Shown here piece after piece: positions 61,086-64,000 of a DNA stretch of 64,000 nt. The notes under the pieces were generated by a model, which was not told the origin of the DNA, did not search any database, and was given only the letters and a program-made list of their open reading frames with translations. The translations under genes were made by a program, and so were the position numbers. Position 1 is the first letter of the stretch; every line of letters begins with the position of its first letter. Origin of the DNA: Lachnospiraceae bacterium (lineage in GTDB: Bacteria; Bacillota; Clostridia; Lachnospirales; Lachnospiraceae); contig JAFXFO010000027.1 in NCBI GenBank assembly GCA_017520425.1, forward strand, positions 62,001-126,000, given 5' to 3'.

Positions 61086-61532
61086 TTATTTTCCCAGATT
61101 AAGCTGTTCAGCTACTTCGGAAATTGCATTTAAGATTCTGATGGCATCCCGGGAACGTTCATAGCCCAGTTTACTGATTACTGCATCTAAAATGCTCAGG
61201 ATTTGCTTGTGCTGGGTTTCGTATATATGACATTGCTGCAGATTCATGGTCACATATACCTGACGCTTATCTGTGGTGGAGCGTTCTCTGCTGATTAAGT
61301 TCTTTTCCTCTAATTGATTCAAAGTACGATTCATCTGGGATTTCAGCATATTGGTCATCCTACACAGGTCCGTAGCCGTAAGCGGTGTAGCTTTTTCACT
61401 ATGTGCATGTTTGTATAAAATATTACAAATCAGGGATTCGTTATACGTAATTTCAGTAACCAAACGAGGGTTATTCACTGCTATGGATAAACGCAGCCAG
61501 GCATCCAGTAAATCTTCATTGATTTTTGTCAT
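61086..61532 (-). CDS. MarR-family transcriptional regulator
   Basis: 148 residues, winged helix: TATDLCRMTNMLKSQMNRTLNQLEEKNLI is the recognition helix region (seen here in two parts) and RSTTDKRQVYV is the wing. It has an AAAGGAG ribosome binding site and is transcribed toward degV. By analogy with FapR- or FabT-type systems it may respond to fatty acids for degV, but that is inference. Confidence 0.87.
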   Translation of the reverse strand: MTKINEDLLDAWLRLSIAVNNPRLVTEITYNESLICNILYKHAHSEKATPLTATDLCRMTNMLKSQMNRTLNQLEEKNLISRERSTTDKRQVYVTMNLQQCHIYETQHKQILSILDAVISKLGYERSRDAIRILNAISEVAEQLNLGK

Positions 61533-61642
61533 AGGTACTCCTTTCGTTAAAGTTCATGAGTTAGGACTATTTCACAATGTAAATAGTTCACAAAATAAAC
61601 AGTACAGAAAGTATACTAACATGTGTCAAAATATATGTCAAT

Positions 61643-61671
61643 AAAAATATTTGAAATTAAAAATATTTGAA
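61643..61671. repeat. direct repeat AAAAATATTTGAA upstream of marR
   Basis: Two identical 13-bp copies at 61643-61655 and 61659-61671, 16 bp start to start, in the 110 bp between marR and the metY terminator. Possible regulator-binding sites. Confidence 0.5.
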
Positions 61672-61674
61672 TGA

Positions 61675-61715
61675 CAAAAAAGACTGATGTGTCCCATAAA
61701 GGGAGACATCAGTCT
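61675..61715 (-). terminator. intrinsic terminator after metY
   Basis: AGACTGATGT / ACATCAGTCT arms with TCCC/GGGA inside. Reading the minus strand, a T-run (61675-61681) follows. Confidence 0.9.
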
Positions 61716-61748
61716 AAAAGTTGTGCTTTAGTTGCAATTGTTAAAAGA

Positions 61749-63026
61749 TTACTTGCAAGCCTCCAAAGCCTGTGCTAAGTCTGCGATAATATCATTTACA
61801 TTTTCGATACCAACAGAGAAACGTACCAAATCGGGACCTACACCGGCTGCCCTTAATTCTTCGTCGTTCATCTGACGATGAGTAGCAGAAGCGGGATGGA
61901 GTACACAGGTACGGGCATCTGCCACGTGGGTAGCAATCATAGCTACCTGTAATTTGCTCATGAACTTTTCAGCTGCGCTGCGGCCACCCTTTACACCGAA
62001 GGATACTACACCACAGGTGCCGTTAGGCATGTACTTCTGAGCTAAATCATAGTACTTGTTACTCTTTAAGCCGGGATAATTCACCCATTCGATACACTCG
62101 TGAGCTTCTAAGAACTCTGCCACCTTCTGTGCATTTTCGCAGTGGCGGGGCATACGTACATGCAAGGACTCCAGTCCTAAATTCAATAAATATGCATTCA
62201 TGGGAGCCTGAATGGAACCAAAGTCTCTCATAAGCTGAGCGGTAGCCTTGGTAATGAAAGCACCTTCCAGACCAAACTTTTCTGCATATGTAACTCCGTG
62301 ATATGAATCATCGGGAGTGGTAAGTCCCGGGAACTTATCGGCATGAGCAAACCAGTCGAACTTACCGGAATCAACGATACAGCCGCCCACGGTAGCGTCG
62401 TGACCATCCATGTACTTGGTGGTAGAGTGGGTAACAATATCAGCGCCCCACTCGAAAGGACGACAGTTAATAGGGGTTGCAAAGGTATTGTCGATAATAA
62501 GCGGTACACCATGCTTATGAGCTGCGTTTGCAAACTTTTCAATATCCAATACAATCAATGCAGGGTTAGCGATGGTCTCACCAAACACTGCCTTGGTATT
62601 AGGCTTGAATGCAGCATCCAACTCTTCAGCAGAGCAGTCAGGGTCTACAAAGGTAAATTCAATACCCATTCTCTTCATGGTTACAGAGAATAAGTTGAAG
62701 GTACCGCCATAGATGGTGGAAGCTGCTACTACATGGTCGCCACAGCTGCAAATATTGAAAATAGCATAGAAGTTTGCTGCCTGTCCGGAGGAGGTCAGCA
62801 TAGCTGCACTACCGCCTTCCAAAGCGCAAATCTTGCCTGCCACGTAATCGTTGGTAGGATTCTGAAGACGGGTGTAGAAATATCCGCTTGCTTCTAAATC
62901 AAACAGCTTGCCCATATCTTCACTGGAATCATATTTAAATGTAGTACTCTGTACAATAGGAATCATGCGGGACTCACCGTTCTTGGGGGTGTAGCCGGCA
63001 TGGATGCATTTTGTTTCTTTTTCCAT
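61749..63026 (-). CDS. metY: O-acetylhomoserine sulfhydrylase (PLP-dependent)
   Basis: 425 residues. Cys/Met metabolism PLP family: the cofactor Lys is in THSTTKYMDGHDATVGG, and IPIVQSTTFKYDSSEDM and YTRLQNPTNDYVAGK are conserved. It joins sulfide to O-acetylhomoserine to give homocysteine, bypassing cystathionine. The length and the YTRLQNPT segment fit the MetY group better than cystathionine gamma-synthase. AAAAAGGAG lies before ATG. There are no S-box or other riboswitch signs in its short leader. Confidence 0.94.
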   Translation of the reverse strand: MEKETKCIHAGYTPKNGESRMIPIVQSTTFKYDSSEDMGKLFDLEASGYFYTRLQNPTNDYVAGKICALEGGSAAMLTSSGQAANFYAIFNICSCGDHVVAASTIYGGTFNLFSVTMKRMGIEFTFVDPDCSAEELDAAFKPNTKAVFGETIANPALIVLDIEKFANAAHKHGVPLIIDNTFATPINCRPFEWGADIVTHSTTKYMDGHDATVGGCIVDSGKFDWFAHADKFPGLTTPDDSYHGVTYAEKFGLEGAFITKATAQLMRDFGSIQAPMNAYLLNLGLESLHVRMPRHCENAQKVAEFLEAHECIEWVNYPGLKSNKYYDLAQKYMPNGTCGVVSFGVKGGRSAAEKFMSKLQVAMIATHVADARTCVLHPASATHRQMNDEELRAAGVGPDLVRFSVGIENVNDIIADLAQALEACK

Positions 63027-63060
63027 GGTTTAATTCTCCTTTTTTGTAAACATATAGTCT

Positions 63061-63088
63061 ATTCTAACATATTTTTGGCAGAGTTCAA
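63061..63088 (-). promoter_or_regulatory. promoter of metY
   Basis: Minus strand TTGAAC (63083-63088), 16 bp, TAGAAT (63061-63066), 35 bases before the start codon. Confidence 0.65.
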
Positions 63089-63171
63089 TAAAAAAATGAA
63101 GGATTTATATTGAGAAAGATGACTCAATTATAAGTTGAGTGAATTGACATAGTGCTTCAAGGAATGCTTTA

Positions 63172-63200
63172 TGGACATTATAGGTAAGAGAATCTATAAT
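63172..63200 (+). promoter_or_regulatory. promoter of the XRE regulator gene
   Basis: TGGACA (63172-63177), 17 bp, TATAAT (63195-63200). An inverted repeat ACTCAA-ttataag-TTGAGT at 63122-63140 lies upstream and may be a regulatory site. Confidence 0.72.
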
Positions 63201-63251
63201 AAGCCTTAAGAAAAGCGCTTTTCAATTTTATGCAATAGTGAGGAAGAGATT

Positions 63252-63917
63252 ATGTTTGATATGCAAAAAATAGGTAAGAAAATTGTTTCATTAAGAAAGC
63301 AAAAGAATATGACCCAGATGGAGCTGGCAGATCGGATGGGTATCAGTTTCCAGGCTGTATCCAATTGGGAGAGAGGCAATAGTATGCCGGATATTTCTAA
63401 GCTACCGGAGCTGGCAGAAATTTTTGGAGTTTCTCTGGATGAATTGTTGGGTGAAAAGTCATCCCTTGTGGAGGCTGCTGTGGAAAACAGACTGGAAGAA
63501 TGTGTGAAGAGTGGAGATGCCATAGAGGAAGAAATTAAAGATGTGTTGCCAATCTTAAAGCCCGACCAGATTCAAAATATGGCAGCAAATGCAGATGCCC
63601 AAACGATATGTGCATTTTTGCCTTTCTTGGATGAAGATGATGTGAAAGAACTGGCCAAGGAAGCCAGAGAGAATGGAAAGGAATTTGCTTTTTATCTTCC
63701 GTTCATGGATGATGAAGTGATAGCGGAGTGGGCTAGAGAAGATAAGAAGAATGGTAAGAGTATTGCGGTGTATTTGCCCTTCATGGATGAGGATGATGTG
63801 GCAGATATGGCCAAAGAGGCATTAGAGAATGGGCAGAATATTACAGGTTACCTGCCTTTTATGGATGAAGATGATGTAAAGGATTTACTGATGATGGTGA
63901 TGAAGAATAAAAAGTAA
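63252..63917 (+). CDS. XRE-family regulator with 26-residue C-terminal repeats
   Basis: 221 residues. The N-terminal helix-turn-helix (residues 5-66) reads SLRKQKNMTQMELADRMGIS and AVSNWERGNSMPDISKLPEL. A linker leads to repeats of exactly 26 residues at 122-147, 148-173 and 174-199, with a partial one at 200-221. Each starts with a form of YLPFMDEDDV and continues with an amphipathic acidic helix and NGK. A weaker copy precedes them (98-121). The repeats look like a small helical solenoid for protein binding. GAGGAAGAG precedes ATG 63252. It is monocistronic here. Confidence 0.88.
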   Translation: MFDMQKIGKKIVSLRKQKNMTQMELADRMGISFQAVSNWERGNSMPDISKLPELAEIFGVSLDELLGEKSSLVEAAVENRLEECVKSGDAIEEEIKDVLPILKPDQIQNMAANADAQTICAFLPFLDEDDVKELAKEARENGKEFAFYLPFMDDEVIAEWAREDKKNGKSIAVYLPFMDEDDVADMAKEALENGQNITGYLPFMDEDDVKDLLMMVMKNKK

Positions 63918-63924
63918 AAAACAC

Positions 63925-63970
63925 CCCGGTTTTAAGCAGTTAAGCTTATAACCGGGATTTGCTTTTTGAT
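63925..63970 (+). terminator. probable terminator after the XRE gene
   Basis: CCCGGTTTTAAGC pairs with GCTTATAACCGGG with one mismatch, followed by a T-rich stretch. No gene is seen from there to the window end. Confidence 0.65.
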
Positions 63971-64000
63971 GTTAGTTGTTTTTTAGGTTTTTGTTAGCAG

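Overview
The window is a stretch of chromosome from a low-to-medium-GC Firmicute of the Clostridia, most like a Lachnospiraceae member. The grounds are gene order (pyrH-frr-uppS-cdsA-dxr-rseP; apt-rel-MBL hydrolase-hemZ-hisS-aspS), strong AGGAGG-type ribosome binding sites, abundant hairpin-T terminators, and the absence of an outer-membrane gene set. No species can be named from sequence alone. Nearly all genes are on the plus strand; minus-strand genes are a MerR-SDR regulator, a tRNA-Glu, a degV-marR pair and metY. No rRNA, CRISPR array, phage or intact insertion sequence was seen.

Layout. 0-5 kb: end of pcrA helicase, a small acidic membrane protein, an RNA m5U methyltransferase and an acyltransferase. 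5-8 kb: a GntR(YtrA)-controlled ABC operon with a palindromic operator on its promoter. 8-13 kb: a Rieske-FAD oxidoreductase behind a terminator-like hairpin, a zinc-ribbon membrane protein, an HD hydrolase and a polysaccharide deacetylase. 13-19 kb: housekeeping operon for UMP kinase, ribosome recycling, undecaprenyl-PP, CDP-DAG, MEP isoprenoid synthesis and site-2 protease. 19-21 kb: a Ser/Thr kinase behind a PP2C-like protein that has lost its metal ligands. 21-26 kb: apt, stringent-response rel, MBL hydrolase, hemZ. 26-29.4 kb: a MerR-SDR fusion with a 19-bp-spacer promoter, then a leader-peptide/terminator region before an ABC-class ATPase of unknown role. 29.5-32.6 kb: hisS-aspS.

32.7-41 kb is the accessory part. 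It holds a set of four 38-bp inverted-repeat units with constant 20-nt centres, a SMI1/KNR4-like gene broken by an in-frame TAG, an unknown gene, a phosphopantetheinyl transferase, a heterodimeric ABC exporter, a GC-rich nested repeat cluster, and a run of decayed genes (a second in-frame stop, a truncated DUF1062 gene joined to an HDIG C-terminal fragment). 41-50.5 kb: flavin oxidoreductase, EAL phosphodiesterase, YeiH-type exporter, an MreB-like fragment gene, glycosyltransferase, CapA lipoprotein, GH1 glucosidase and a cyclase. 50.5-64 kb: tRNA-Glu, Dus, HD-GYP, a repeat-tailed lipoprotein, a glycine riboswitch driving an amino acid:sodium symporter, a P-loop kinase-DHFR fusion, a membrane EAL protein, degV-marR, metY and an XRE regulator with 26-residue repeats.

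Three proteins (two EAL, one HD-GYP) are predicted to break down cyclic di-GMP, and no intact GGDEF synthase is present in the window. The most unusual signals are the N20 inverted-repeat array, the attenuator-like leader, the two domain fusions, the pseudo-phosphatase/kinase pair and the MreB-like fragment. Start codons given here follow ribosome binding sites and promoters where these disagree with the longest open frame.
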